A DNA stretch of 64,000 nucleotides from Chalciporus piperatus (Eukaryota > Basidiomycota > Agaricomycetes > Boletales > Boletaceae). Location: NCBI GenBank assembly GCA_038093975.1, contig JBBPTG010000050.1, forward strand, positions 62,001 through 126,000. Direction: 5' to 3'. The notes below the pieces were generated by a model. The model saw only the letters and a list, made by a program, of their open reading frames with translations. It was not told where the DNA came from and searched no databases. The first letter of the stretch is position 1. Each line of letters starts with the position of its first letter. Position numbers and translations under genes: made by a program. Shown in pieces: positions 48,517 through 58,039 of this stretch.

Positions 48517-49078
48517 TAGCACACCCTTGGGTTGGGCGATACTGAGGGATTCGAAGAGTTCGGGGAGTTCGATGACTGATTTACTTGTCGAGACCACCGA
48601 CCATCTCGTACGTGCTGTCGGGTACTTTCTCGACCATCATGAGCGATACGATTGGGTCGACTTGGATCTTGTGGGTCGTGTAGCTATCCGAGCGGAGCGC
48701 GACGTGCTGTGACGGTGTCAGCGCCAGTCGAAGTCGACGACTATGAGAGGGACGCCGTGAGCACTGAGTAGAGCAGTGAGACAATCCTACTACCAGCTAA
48801 AATCGAAGCCGCGGAATTGTTGATTAATCAAACGACTCAGAATCTGAAACGGGTGACTTGGAGGCACAGTGGAATGCGTTGAATGCGAGAGGTGTGTGCC
48901 GTTGTCTCTGTCGTGATTCTTGTGTGTGTGAGGCAAGTACTGTTATGTTGGGTGTCCGCATCATCATGATGGGATAGTGAGGGAGGAGTTGCAGTTGCTT
49001 CATGAACCAGCGAGTTATGTGCGCGAGGTGGTCAACGTCACGGGGAAGAAGAAGGTACAGCCTGAGGGGCCCAAGTAT
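48517..49078. pseudogene. Rpt6 (26S proteasome ATPase) pseudogene, split by inversion
   Basis: Two parts of one gene lie on opposite strands. Plus strand, 48786-49078: KIEAAELLINQTTQNLKR, then after a frameshift LEAQWNALNAR, an 80-nt intron-like gap (gtgtgt...gatag), then EELQLLHEPASYV, VVNVTGKKK and VQPEG. Minus strand, 48741 down to 48517: [44 protein letters not shown], a stop, then VIELP, ELFES and IAQPKGVL. These are consecutive segments of Rpt6/Sug1. The first part ends exactly where the second begins (KY then VVD). The ATPase core from the Walker A motif onward is missing. Frameshifts, a stop and small deletions show that it is dead. The retained intron shows that it arose by DNA duplication, not from mRNA. 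Confidence 0.85.
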
Positions 49079-49530
49079 AGTACGTGTTGAATGCCTGCTG
49101 GTATCTTGGACGAACGCGCAAGTGATCCGGGTGCTCACATCCTCCGAGTCCACAACTTCAAGCTTCAAACTTACAAGGTGCGCGACATCGGTGTCACCAA
49201 GGTACATATCATTCACAGTATGAAAGATAGACATGTACATGGGGTATATACTAAAACCTCTCCAGAATGCGCCGTCCCCGAACCAACAGCCCTCTCACAG
49301 TGTTTCGAAGCTTGGCACGGATACTGTACCACGAGCATGCTGTTCTGGGGGTCCCTTTCTCCGTAACCACCTTCTTCCTTCTGTCGTTCAGTCCCCGCAT
49401 ACACACGACGGTGAGTGGATTGTATGTGAAGACATCGTCAATGCTCAACGTTCGTAGGTCTGACATTGCTTACTTCAAGTCGCCGTCTTGTTTCTCACCA
49501 TAACACCGTTTCCCCAATCGATCCATTTCA
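49079..49530. other. Intergenic / promoter of TPR-CHAT gene
   Basis: No gene recognised. Tyr-, Ser- and Val-rich short frames occur on both strands without motif. Upstream region of the TPR-CHAT gene. Confidence 0.35.
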
Positions 49531-52500
49531 TTGCCCTCCCTTGAAATTCACCTCTTCCTGCTCGTCCAGCCCACTTCCATGTTTGATATCAACGAGGAAA
49601 TTTCCCGCAAGCGTGCTGAGTTAGCACTTCTCCCCCAAGGACATCCTGACCGAGCCAGGGTGCTAGAAAGCTTCGCGAATTCTCTCCTCCACCAATTCGA
49701 GCAGGTGGGGGGGATGTCAGGCCTCGAAGAGGCCATTGCCCTCCACAGCAATGCACTGCAACTTCGTCCGGACGGACATCCCTTGCGAGCCGTGTCATTA
49801 AACAGCCTCGCAATTGCCCTCTGGACTCGGGTCAGGCAGGTGGGGGGGTTATCTGACCTCGATGAAGCGATCACCCTCCTCCGCAGTGCATTGGCACTTC
49901 GTCCGGACGGACATTCTGATCGATCCAAATCGCTAAACAACCTTGCAAATGCCCTCCATACTCGGTTCCAGCATGTGGGGGGGATATCTGATCTCGACGA
50001 GGCCATCGCGCTCCACCGCGATGCATTAGCACTTCGTCCCGACGGACATCCCGATCGGTCCGTGTCATTAAACAACCTCGCTCTCGCCCTCTGGACTCAG
50101 TTCGGGCAGGTGGGGTTGTCCAACCTCGATGAAGTGATCGCCCTCCACTGCAGTGCATTGGCACTTCGTCCGGACGGACATCCTGGTCGGACAATGTCAT
50201 TAAACAACCTCGCTCTTGCCCTCTGGGCTCGGTTCGATCAGGTGGGGGGGTTGTCTGACCTCGATGAGGCCATCGCGCTCCACCGCGATGCATTAGCACT
50301 TCGTCCCGACGGACATCCCGATCGGTCCATGTCATTAAACAACCTCGCAAATGACCTCGAGACTCGGTTCGGGCAGGTAGGGGGGTTGTCTGACCTCAAT
50401 GAGGCGATCACCCTCCACCGTGATGCATTGGTACTCCGTCCTGATGGACATCCCAACCGATCCTCGTCATTAAACAACCTTGCAAATGTCCTCCAGACTA
50501 GGTTCGAGCAGGTGGGGGGGTTGTCTGACCTCGATGAGGTGATTGCCCTGCACCGCGATGCATTGGCACTTCGCCCAGAAGGTCATTCCCTCCGGTCCTG
50601 GTCATTAAACAACCTCGCAACTGCCCTTCGGAGTCGGTTCGGGCAGGTGGGACGGTTGTCTGACCTTGATGAAGCAATCACCCTCCACCGCAGCGCATTG
50701 GAACTTCGCCCGGACAGACATCCTGATCGGTCCGTGTCATTAAACAACCTCGCAACTGCCCTCTGGACTCGGTTCGGGCAGCTGAGGGGGTTGTCTGACC
50801 TTGATGAAGCGATCACCCTCCACCGTGATGCATTAGCACTTCGTCCTGACGGACATCCTGATCGGTCCATGTCATTAAACAACCTCGCTCTTGCCCTTCG
50901 GAGCCGGTTTAACCAGGTGGGGGGGTTGTCTGACCTTGACGAAGTGATTGCCCTCCACCGCAATGCATTGGAACTTCGTCCGGACAGACATCCTGATCGG
51001 TCCATGTCATTAAACAACCTCGCAACTGCCCTCTGGGCTCAGTTCGAGGAGCTGGGAAGGTTGTCTGACCTTGATGAGGCAATTGCGCTCCACCGCAATG
51101 CACTGGAACTTCGTCCTGACGGACATCCCAACCGATCCTTGTCATTAAATGACCTTGCAAGAGCCCTCTGTAGTCGGTTCGAGGAGCTGGGGGGAATGTT
51201 TGACCTGGACGAGGCAATCACCCTTCACCGCCATGCATTGGCACTTCGTCCGGATGGACATCCCGAACGATCTTCATCAGTGCGTGGTGTTGCATCTTGC
51301 CTGCTTCAGCACCCCCAGGGGTCCGAGAAGAATAGGGAAGAAGCATTCAACCTTTATTCCACACTCTCGGATCTGTCCCAATTGGTAACCTCATCTGACC
51401 TGGCTGCTGCCTGGGCCTGGGTTCAGGCGGCTGAACATGTTGGACACCATACAACGCTCCCTGCCTATCAAACATCACTCCAGCTCCTCACTACTCATCT
51501 CGCCGCTCTCCCGTGTTTACCTCAGCATCTCACCATTCTGAAGAACCGCATGTCTTCCCTCGCGATGGATGCATTTTCGGCTTCAATTCGTCATGGCACC
51601 CTTACTGGTGCAGTCGAACTCCTCGAACAGGGCCGTGGGGTCTTTTGGAGCCAGCTCACTCGCCTCCGTTCCCCTGTTGACGAGGTTATCGTTTCTGGAG
51701 ACAAGGGAAAAGAGTTGGGAGAAGGGTTTTTGTCGGTTTCTCGTGCGCTCCGTGATATTCTTGATTCCAACCCTCAAGATGATCGGGCATGGCGCCTTAC
51801 CAATGAATTGCGAGAAATCGTGGACGACATCCGCCGGCTTCCTGGCCATTCACGTTTCCTCCTCTCTCCACAGTTCTCAGCCCTTCAAAGCGCAGCGAGC
51901 GAAGGACCTGTCATCATCGTCAACGCCAGCCAGTATGGCTGTGACGCACTCGTCGTTCTTCACAACAGAGAGCCCATCCACATTCCTCTTCGAATCCAGA
52001 AAGCACGGGTCAAGGAGTGGTCGGTGGATCTCGGCGAGATCACGAGGAAGGGCAAAATCCAAGATGTGCAAACAGAGCTCGTCGTGATTTTACGCGAGCT
52101 CTGGGATGATGTTGTTGCCCCTGTTGTTCAAGTTCTCGAGAAATTCTGTCCTCGTCGGTCAAGGATTTGGTGGTTGCCCACCACTGAGTTTTCTCTCCTC
52201 CCCCTTCACGCCGCCGGGGAATACAGGCGGAACAAACCACAATTCTCTGATCTCTACATCTCCTCTTACACCCCAACCTTGACTGCTCTTATTCGCTCTC
52301 GACACCCATTTGATTCGACGACACCAAAGACACGTTTCGTTGCAGTGGGGAATGGAGAATCTCCTGGAGAATCTACGCTCGTAAACGTCCATGCTGAGCT
52401 CGTCAGCATCATGGAGTCTGTCAACGCCCGCGCAACATTCACGTGCATCGAAGGCCAGGATGCCCAAGTCGGGAGGGTCGGCCAAGAACTCCAAAAGTGT

Positions 52501-52923
52501 GAATTCGTTCACTTTGCCTGCCATGGGATCCCGAAGCCCGCTCTACCTTTCGAGTCCGGCTTCGCACTCTGTGATGGATTATTGACGATTCAAGATATCA
52601 TCCAATACGACTTGCAGCACTCCAGACTTGCCACCCTGTCCGCTTGCCATGCCACTGTCGGATACGAAGACAGTCCGGACGAGGCCATCCATCTCGCTGC
52701 AGCGATGCAGTTTGTCGGTTTCCGTTCCGTCGTCGGGACGATGTGGGCGGTAGGCGATGCTGAAGCGAACATGATTATGACGAAATTCTATCAGAACATG
52801 GTGGACATGTCTGGCCACCATGGCCTAGATCATACCCGTTCTGCGTTCGCGTTGCACAAGGCACTGAGGACTTTGAAGCTGTCACTTGATCAGCGGATCT
52901 TGTTTGTACACATCGGCGCGTAG
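49531..52923 (+). CDS. TPR-repeat protein with C-terminal CHAT (caspase-like) domain
   Basis: Intronless 1,130-residue protein; start at 49531 or the in-frame ATG at 49579 (MFDINEEISRKRAEL). Residues about 20-600 are 12-13 tandem tetratricopeptide-like repeats of 45 residues with the consensus DLDEAIALHRDALALRPDGH followed by PDRSMSLNNLA and a variable helix ending QVGGLS. Repeat 4 is one residue shorter. A helical linker with DAFSASIRHG and GAVELLEQGRGVFWSQLTRL follows. The CHAT domain (residues about 770-1130) has ALVVLH, WWLPTTEFSLLPLHAAG, the catalytic histidine in FVHFACHG (near 52520) and the catalytic cysteine in LATLSACHATVG (near 52645), then FVGFRSVVGTMWAVGD. Both catalytic residues are present. 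CHAT proteases include bacterial TPR-CHAT (Craspase) and separase relatives. Fungal copies are plausible death or immunity effectors, but no role is proven. A paralogue begins to appear at the window's right edge. Confidence 0.92.
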   Translation: MPSLEIHLFLLVQPTSMFDINEEISRKRAELALLPQGHPDRARVLESFANSLLHQFEQVGGMSGLEEAIALHSNALQLRPDGHPLRAVSLNSLAIALWTRVRQVGGLSDLDEAITLLRSALALRPDGHSDRSKSLNNLANALHTRFQHVGGISDLDEAIALHRDALALRPDGHPDRSVSLNNLALALWTQFGQVGLSNLDEVIALHCSALALRPDGHPGRTMSLNNLALALWARFDQVGGLSDLDEAIALHRDALALRPDGHPDRSMSLNNLANDLETRFGQVGGLSDLNEAITLHRDALVLRPDGHPNRSSSLNNLANVLQTRFEQVGGLSDLDEVIALHRDALALRPEGHSLRSWSLNNLATALRSRFGQVGRLSDLDEAITLHRSALELRPDRHPDRSVSLNNLATALWTRFGQLRGLSDLDEAITLHRDALALRPDGHPDRSMSLNNLALALRSRFNQVGGLSDLDEVIALHRNALELRPDRHPDRSMSLNNLATALWAQFEELGRLSDLDEAIALHRNALELRPDGHPNRSLSLNDLARALCSRFEELGGMFDLDEAITLHRHALALRPDGHPERSSSVRGVASCLLQHPQGSEKNREEAFNLYSTLSDLSQLVTSSDLAAAWAWVQAAEHVGHHTTLPAYQTSLQLLTTHLAALPCLPQHLTILKNRMSSLAMDAFSASIRHGTLTGAVELLEQGRGVFWSQLTRLRSPVDEVIVSGDKGKELGEGFLSVSRALRDILDSNPQDDRAWRLTNELREIVDDIRRLPGHSRFLLSPQFSALQSAASEGPVIIVNASQYGCDALVVLHNREPIHIPLRIQKARVKEWSVDLGEITRKGKIQDVQTELVVILRELWDDVVAPVVQVLEKFCPRRSRIWWLPTTEFSLLPLHAAGEYRRNKPQFSDLYISSYTPTLTALIRSRHPFDSTTPKTRFVAVGNGESPGESTLVNVHAELVSIMESVNARATFTCIEGQDAQVGRVGQELQKCEFVHFACHGIPKPALPFESGFALCDGLLTIQDIIQYDLQHSRLATLSACHATVGYEDSPDEAIHLAAAMQFVGFRSVVGTMWAVGDAEANMIMTKFYQNMVDMSGHHGLDHTRSAFALHKALRTLKLSLDQRILFVHIGA
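49715..51290 (+). repeat. Tandem 135-bp repeats coding for TPR units
   Basis: About 12 head-to-tail 135-bp units (one of 132 bp) inside the TPR-CHAT gene. Adjacent units are very alike at DNA level, e.g. the words tcattaaacaacctcgca, cttcgtccggacggacatcc and ggggggttgtctgacctcga recur. Such near-identity implies recent expansion or gene conversion and a copy number prone to change. Confidence 0.9.
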
Positions 52924-54115
52924 TTTTGTTACTCTCGTCTGATGACCCTCCCTCTATGTACTTATGTACTACTAGGTGGTGTATCGGCTAATTATGATCG
53001 AGCATTTTGCTATGCGACAATTTTCTTCCTCGAATTTGAATGTGTCTCGTGGGTATTGACGAAATGCACGGGAAGGAGGAATCCTCCATCTCATGGTATG
53101 CCATACTACATAGTACATGCATGCATCATTCGGACAGGTTATTATATGCGCTTTCAACTCACAATCCCGGATTCATTCGTCCTGGAAGTTCCAATTGGGC
53201 AGTCACGGGGTTGCCAAAGCGCGTGAGGGAACCCACGGTGAAGGATTCGAGGTATCAATAGGAATGGGATTCTGAGAAGAAGGGTCGAGCAGATCCACAT
53301 TCTCTCGATTCAGAGAACGCCTAGTTTCGGGAGTGTCAGCGTTGGAAGAGGAGTGGGATGAGTCGGCATAGTACGGGGCTTTCAGGAAAGACCTGGAAGG
53401 ACCTCTGTTTGAAACGCATCCCTAACGAAGCAGGTTGGATGGCAGGGCATCCAGGGCTTAGCCTGGCTCTGGCATCGCCATGTAGGATGGTATCATGATA
53501 ATATTTGGAGCAAGGTCGGGAGCCCTCACCCACGGTTGAGTCTTGCATTCGGTGGAAGGGTCAACGATTCCATACACTGCACCAAGCAGCGTGAAGAAAA
53601 CTGAGGATTCGCTGGAAACGAGCTGCGTACATTTGCCAGTGCACAATGAAGAGGAAGATTTGGAAGAGAAAGGGCGCGAAGTGGTGGCTGAGGATGTTAC
53701 TTACGCATTTGCGTATATCTATGATGGGCGCAGGATGAGTTATACATTCTCAACGGTGGGTGTTAACCTGGATGGCAATTGGTTGTACTTATCGTCAGGC
53801 TATGAAAGCCAAAGGGGCAGTTTCTCGACGAAGGTGTTGATCACCGCGCGGTCTCATGATAGTTGACCGAGGGAGCCGTCCGAGAAACGCAAATAATCAT
53901 TCACAGATTTGATATCCCTACTGATCGCAAGCGTATGGGTATGACACACGTACTTACTGGGGATGATCTTCGAAGCATGTCCAGCCGTCATACAGTTAGG
54001 AACGCGTTGCACGTATGCAGTCAACATGAGGCATTGAAGTGAGGTTGAGAGGTGGCTGGTAGAACTGTCTATCATTATGAACAAGAAGGTGGAGGGTCGA
54101 GTGGTACGCGATCCG
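52924..54115. other. Gene-poor stretch, 1.2 kb
   Basis: One plus-strand frame at 53543-53866 (107 residues) has a coding-looking end (TYAFAYIYDGRRMSYTFSTV) and may be the last exon of an unknown gene; no upstream exons were found. The rest shows nothing. Confidence 0.3.
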
Positions 54116-54902
54116 CTATGATGTCTGAGCAGGTTCCGCTGTAACGACAGGTGTTGGAGCGGGGATTGGAGGAGGGGTAGGCTCTATCAGCATGCTTCCT
54201 AGCCGAGGTGGTGCATTCCGATTTATGAACTCGTATGTGGTCGGCAGCTTAGCAGCACCGAGGCGCAGCGCTGTGAAGGGTGTCAGATGACGCAGAAAGA
54301 AAATACACCATAACCATTACCTTCTCGTGCAATCTCTTCGCGGATAGGTACACCACCGACCTCGAAAATGACGCGTCCAGTGGGGACACTAGATAATATT
54401 GAGACATTTGCGGACCATATCGAGAGGTCCCGTCCATACCGAGTTGCCCAGAACTCAAAGGTTCCTTTACCCTTACCCATACGTGTTTCGTTACCCTAGA
54501 TTCGCAGGGTGTAAGTCTGGTACTCCCTCCACCCACTGCACGAGTACGCGCCTTTATGCAGACAGGAATGTCGGGGAACACCCGCAAGTAAACTTTGGCA
54601 CCTTTGACAACCTTGATAGCTCGCTTGATGACTTCCTCGGCAGTGGTGAGCTGCTTTGCGGTGAACCGAACGCCTTGACCTTTAATTCTGATACCATACT
54701 CTCCATACGAGAGTGTAGTGCCCCGCGTAGACCCGCCGATGGGGACTGGAATGCGACCTTTCTGACGTTTGGGGTACTTGACTTTTCGCGGGGCAATTTG
54801 GTTGCGGAAACGGGCACGAAATGTACCGTTAGGGACGGTCACTGGAAAGGTCGCATTTCGTAGTCTCGGCAGCGCGTTAGAGAGAGAAAAGAATGAAAAC
54901 AT
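54116..54902 (-). CDS. MRPL16: Mitochondrial ribosomal protein uL16 (MRPL16)
   Basis: Large-subunit protein of the mitochondrial ribosome near the peptidyl transferase centre and tRNA sites. The ATG at 54902 is preceded in frame by GTG. Exon 1 (54902-54552) carries the family motifs [37 protein letters not shown] and [15 protein letters not shown]. Exon 2 starts at 54495 with [19 protein letters not shown]. The intron between (54551-54496, 56 nt) begins GC and not GT; no GT donor keeps the frame and the unbroken PVCIK-GNETRMG homology. Next come [20 protein letters not shown], a further intron near 54270-54320, and a Pro-rich tail ending at the stop 54116-54118. The N-terminal ~40 residues are the expected import signal. 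It is divergent from PRP3. Confidence 0.88.
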
Positions 54903-55057
54903 CACTGCCAGTCACTGCCAGGTCTGATGTACTTCGCGTGCAAGTCTCGAGAGCGGAAAATGTGGTGACCCCCCTTGGAGGGGTTACCTCATTTAAACCA
55001 TCCAGAGGTCGACCCTTGGCCGTTGTCGACCACTCTGACTGTCTGTTGGTCATTGCC
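54903..55057. promoter_or_regulatory. Bidirectional promoter MRPL16 / PRP3
   Basis: The two divergent start codons (54902 minus, 55058 plus) are only 155 bp apart, so both core promoters and 5' UTRs must overlap here. It contains a ccccccttggaggggttacc palindrome-like stretch near 54970-54990. No TATA box is seen. Confidence 0.7.
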
Positions 55058-57416
55058 ATGAGCGACAAGAAGAGAGCTTTCGAAGGCAACGGCGAGTCCT
55101 CAGTTGCCAAGAGACTTAGAAGGTTTGTCAAACCTATGTCTAAAGTGTTCTTTGTGTCTGATTCATGACCTGGCATATCTAGCGATGCTGTGAGTGTCTT
55201 TCTCCATCTCTTCCAAGGTGAATTCAGCTACCGCACTCGTTCTAACATGTTTCTATAACCTTTCTGCTCTTTCACAGACTCCCTCTGATGGATCTTCCAC
55301 GCCAGCGGCAAGTGTCCTCAGTCACAATCTTCATTCTTGTTCGCCTACTAACACCTGCTTTCCAGCTATCAGGAGATGCGCTCATCGCGCAGAAGCGTGC
55401 GGAAATCGCTGCCAAAGTAGCAGCGATGAAGAATGGCATCCCTGGTCTTCCGACGAAATCCCCCGCTATTCCAACTCCCCCCGTAAAGGCTTCCAGCCCT
55501 TCACCTACCCCCGGCCCCGGCCCCGTGATGCCTAACATGGACGACCTCGCACGCAAAGTGGCGGAGGCGAAACGTCGTGTCGCTGAAGCTCAAAGCAAAC
55601 TCGCCGTCAAGGATAACCCGTACATGGTGGGTCCCCTCCTTCCCCTCATCCGACTGTATGTTAGATGGCTTAAACCGTGTCGCACAGTCGATGCCCCAGA
55701 CCGGCAAGAAAAATAAGCAACCCGAGCCTGCGCAACAAGGAGCAGGTTTAAAGATGGCGGCACATCCTTTACTGCTCGAGACTATTCCCGCGGCACCACA
55801 GTCGAAGAAGGACAAGTACAAACCTATGCAGCCCAAGTTCGCGTCTATCAGGGTGCATTCGCTATCTCTCTTTTGTCGAGTCGTCTTTCTGACACCCTCT
55901 CCCAGGCCAATATCCGCAACGTCCCCACGCCTCCCCCTGCTCCATCTCCTGTCCCCGCAGTCGAAGTCAAAGCTAATCCATATTCCTCTGGACCCTCAGC
56001 TGTGAAGGATAGTGGCTTCGAGGGCGCTCCAAGAGAGCGCGCCGGCCGTTCTTTCCGGTTCAACACCAAAGGCAAGTATGTCCAGCTGGGAAATCAAATG
56101 AGGCAAGAGGGTCAACTAGAGGCCTTGAAGCAACGTATCGCGGAGAGCGCTCGTAAAGCTGGTCTAGACTCGGAATTCGAGACCCTCGAGAAGAATATCA
56201 AGGCAAGTATATGCTGCATCGTTGAGCGGTGAAAGAAACTAATCCTTCTGTAGCGTGAACCTCCCCCAGATGTTGAATGGTGGGATGCCGCCTTGCTACC
56301 GAACAAGAACTACGACGACCTCTCGCTCGGTTTCAAGAATCTCAACATACGGTCTGCGGACTCACCCGTCACGCTCTATATCCAACACCCCATCCCGATT
56401 CCAGCTCCTGGTGAAAAGAATAACGTCGCCGTCAAACCACTCAAGTTGACCACAAAGGCGAGCGATATTGATCATGCCTCTGTTTTTCCTTTTCTTACCT
56501 CTCGTACAGGAGCAAAAGAAGCTGAGGAAACAGCGTCGGCAGGCCGAACTGCAAGACAAGCGTGACCGCATTCGGATGGGCCTAACTCCTCCTGATGCTC
56601 CCAAGGGTATGTGCCTCGATTCACTCACCGGATATAACTCTTAACGCCCTCTACAGTCCGCCTTGCAAATTTGATGAAGGTCTTGACATCGGATGCGGTG
56701 CAAGATCCTACACGTGTCGAGGCTCGCGTGCGGCGTGAGGTCGCCATGAGAAAGCATACTCACGAAAAGATGAATACTGAGCGCAAGCTTACCGATGAGC
56801 AGAGGCGCGAGAAGATAGAGAACAAGAAGAATGAAGAAGAGAAGAAAGGGGTATGCGGTGCCGTATTCAAGTACGTGAACCATCCCGCAAACTCGTTCCT
56901 CCCCAGTCTTAATGCCAGATGTTTTACAGAGTCAAGAATCTATCGGATCCTGCCCACCGGTTCAAGGTTCGCAAAAATGCAGAGCAGATGAACTTGACGG
57001 GTCTATGCATCTTCAATCCTGGGTTCTGCATGGTCTATGTCGAAGGCGCGCAGAAGTTCATACGGGACTATAAGCGTTTGCTGCTTCACCGTATTGCGTG
57101 GACGGAAGCGGCTCGTCCCCGTGGGGGTGAAGATGTCGAGCTTGAGGACAAAGAGGAGGGCAAGGAGGGCGCCTCGGAGGCGAAAGGCAAGGCAAGGGCG
57201 GACGAGAGCGCCGAGGCTCCAGAAGGTGTGACATCGTTGGAGAACAATGCATGTTACCTGGTATGGGAAGGTCAGCTACGGGAGCGTGCCTTTAGCAGCT
57301 TCAAGCCGAGGAGCTGCCCTACCGATGGAACTGCGAAGGAAGCGCTCGGACATAAGTTGGCGGGATATTGGGATATGACCAAGAACTGGAAGCCGGATGA
57401 AGAAGAGTTGTTTTAG
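55058..57416 (+). CDS. PRP3: U4/U6 small nuclear ribonucleoprotein Prp3
   Basis: Spliceosomal protein that binds U4/U6 snRNA and bridges to U5 in the tri-snRNP. Start ATG 55058 (MSDKKRAFEGNGESSVAKRL). Exon 1 (55058-55122) is joined to a 7-nt micro-exon (55183-55189) and then to 55278 onward. Following parts: LIAQKRAEIAAKVAAM, MDDLARKVAEAKRRVAEAQS, a Pro-rich region, RSFRFNTKGKYVQLGNQMR, then VEWWDAALLPNKNYDDL and the conserved Prp3 core TLYIQHPIPI, KEQKKLRKQRRQAELQDK, MGLTPPDAPKVRLANLMKVL. The C-terminal domain (DUF1115) has VFKVKNLSDPAHRFKVRKNA, LTGLCIFNPGFCMVYVEG and NACYLVWEG. It ends KPDEEELF with TAG at 57414-57416. The acidic/Ala insertion (EEGKEGASEAKGKARADE) is lineage-specific. Confidence 0.92.
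55183..55189 (+). other. 7-nt micro-exon of PRP3
   Basis: cgatgct is flanked by ...atatctag and gtgagt. With exon 1 (65 nt, phase 2) it gives 72 nt, so the downstream exon continues in phase 0 with TPSDGSS. Without it, the ATG exon cannot be joined in frame. Confidence 0.6.
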
Positions 57417-58039
57417 GTCTTCATTTTTCTTTCTTTTGTTATGGTACTTGTTGTGATGGGATGATAATGACCTTGATATACTCGAGGAAATCGGTTTATC
57501 TTGGAGACTTGATGCGAACACGAACTCCGTGGGCTTGGTCATCGTGGTAGGAGACCTACACGATATCACAGGAGCATCAGGCTTACTGCCAAGTGCAGGT
57601 TTGATGAGAAGAGCACATGTATGAAACCGAGTCACATTAATGTCTTGGGAGTGGAGTGCGGGAATACTTGCTCGCGGTCTAGTCCGATGGTAACAGTCTG
57701 CCTTCATAAAAGCGGTACGGGAACTTGAACGACCTTGAACGTTCGGAGTGCCGTCGACTCAGAGCACGAGGAAGGTATCATGTTGGGAAGTATGATCAAG
57801 TACCGGCGGTGCTGGGCATACCCTTCAAGTTCAGGCTGATCGGACGGACTCGAACAATTTTGTTTCCTTTTGCTACCTCCTACAGACAATACACCGATCG
57901 CTGATACTATAGACCACAATACAGACATCGCGCACTCTGTCGACTGGTCGTCGACCGTGGTACAATGAGGAAACCATTCCCCTGCCAAACTCGCTCGTCA
58001 ATCATCAATAACTCGGCGATAAGTATATGCAGTACTCAC
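57417..58039. other. Intergenic between convergent PRP3 and lectin gene
   Basis: 3' ends of both genes; no gene recognised in the short minus-strand frames at 57276-57707 and 57704-57988. Confidence 0.4.

Noticed and set aside
48326..48712. Plus-strand frame of 128 codons over the Cyt-like/Rpt6 mosaic
   Set aside because: The opposite strand carries recognisable Rpt6 and Cyt-like segments; the plus frame has no family and is best read as antisense shadow.
48786..49078. Rpt6 pseudogene as a processed retrocopy
   Set aside because: An intron with gtgtgt and atag ends still separates LNAR from EELQLL, so the copy came from genomic DNA.
50238..51221. Minus-strand frames of 60-159 codons opposite the TPR repeats
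   Set aside because: They repeat with the same period as the TPR units and are mirror shadows of that coding sequence.
49715..51290. Regular 135-bp repeats as a CRISPR array or satellite
   Set aside because: Units have no spacers and encode an open TPR frame; they are coding repeats.
55310..55380. GC-AG intron in PRP3 (gcaagt donor near 55311)
   Set aside because: A GT donor two bases later combined with the ctatcag acceptor also keeps the frame, so a non-canonical intron is not required.
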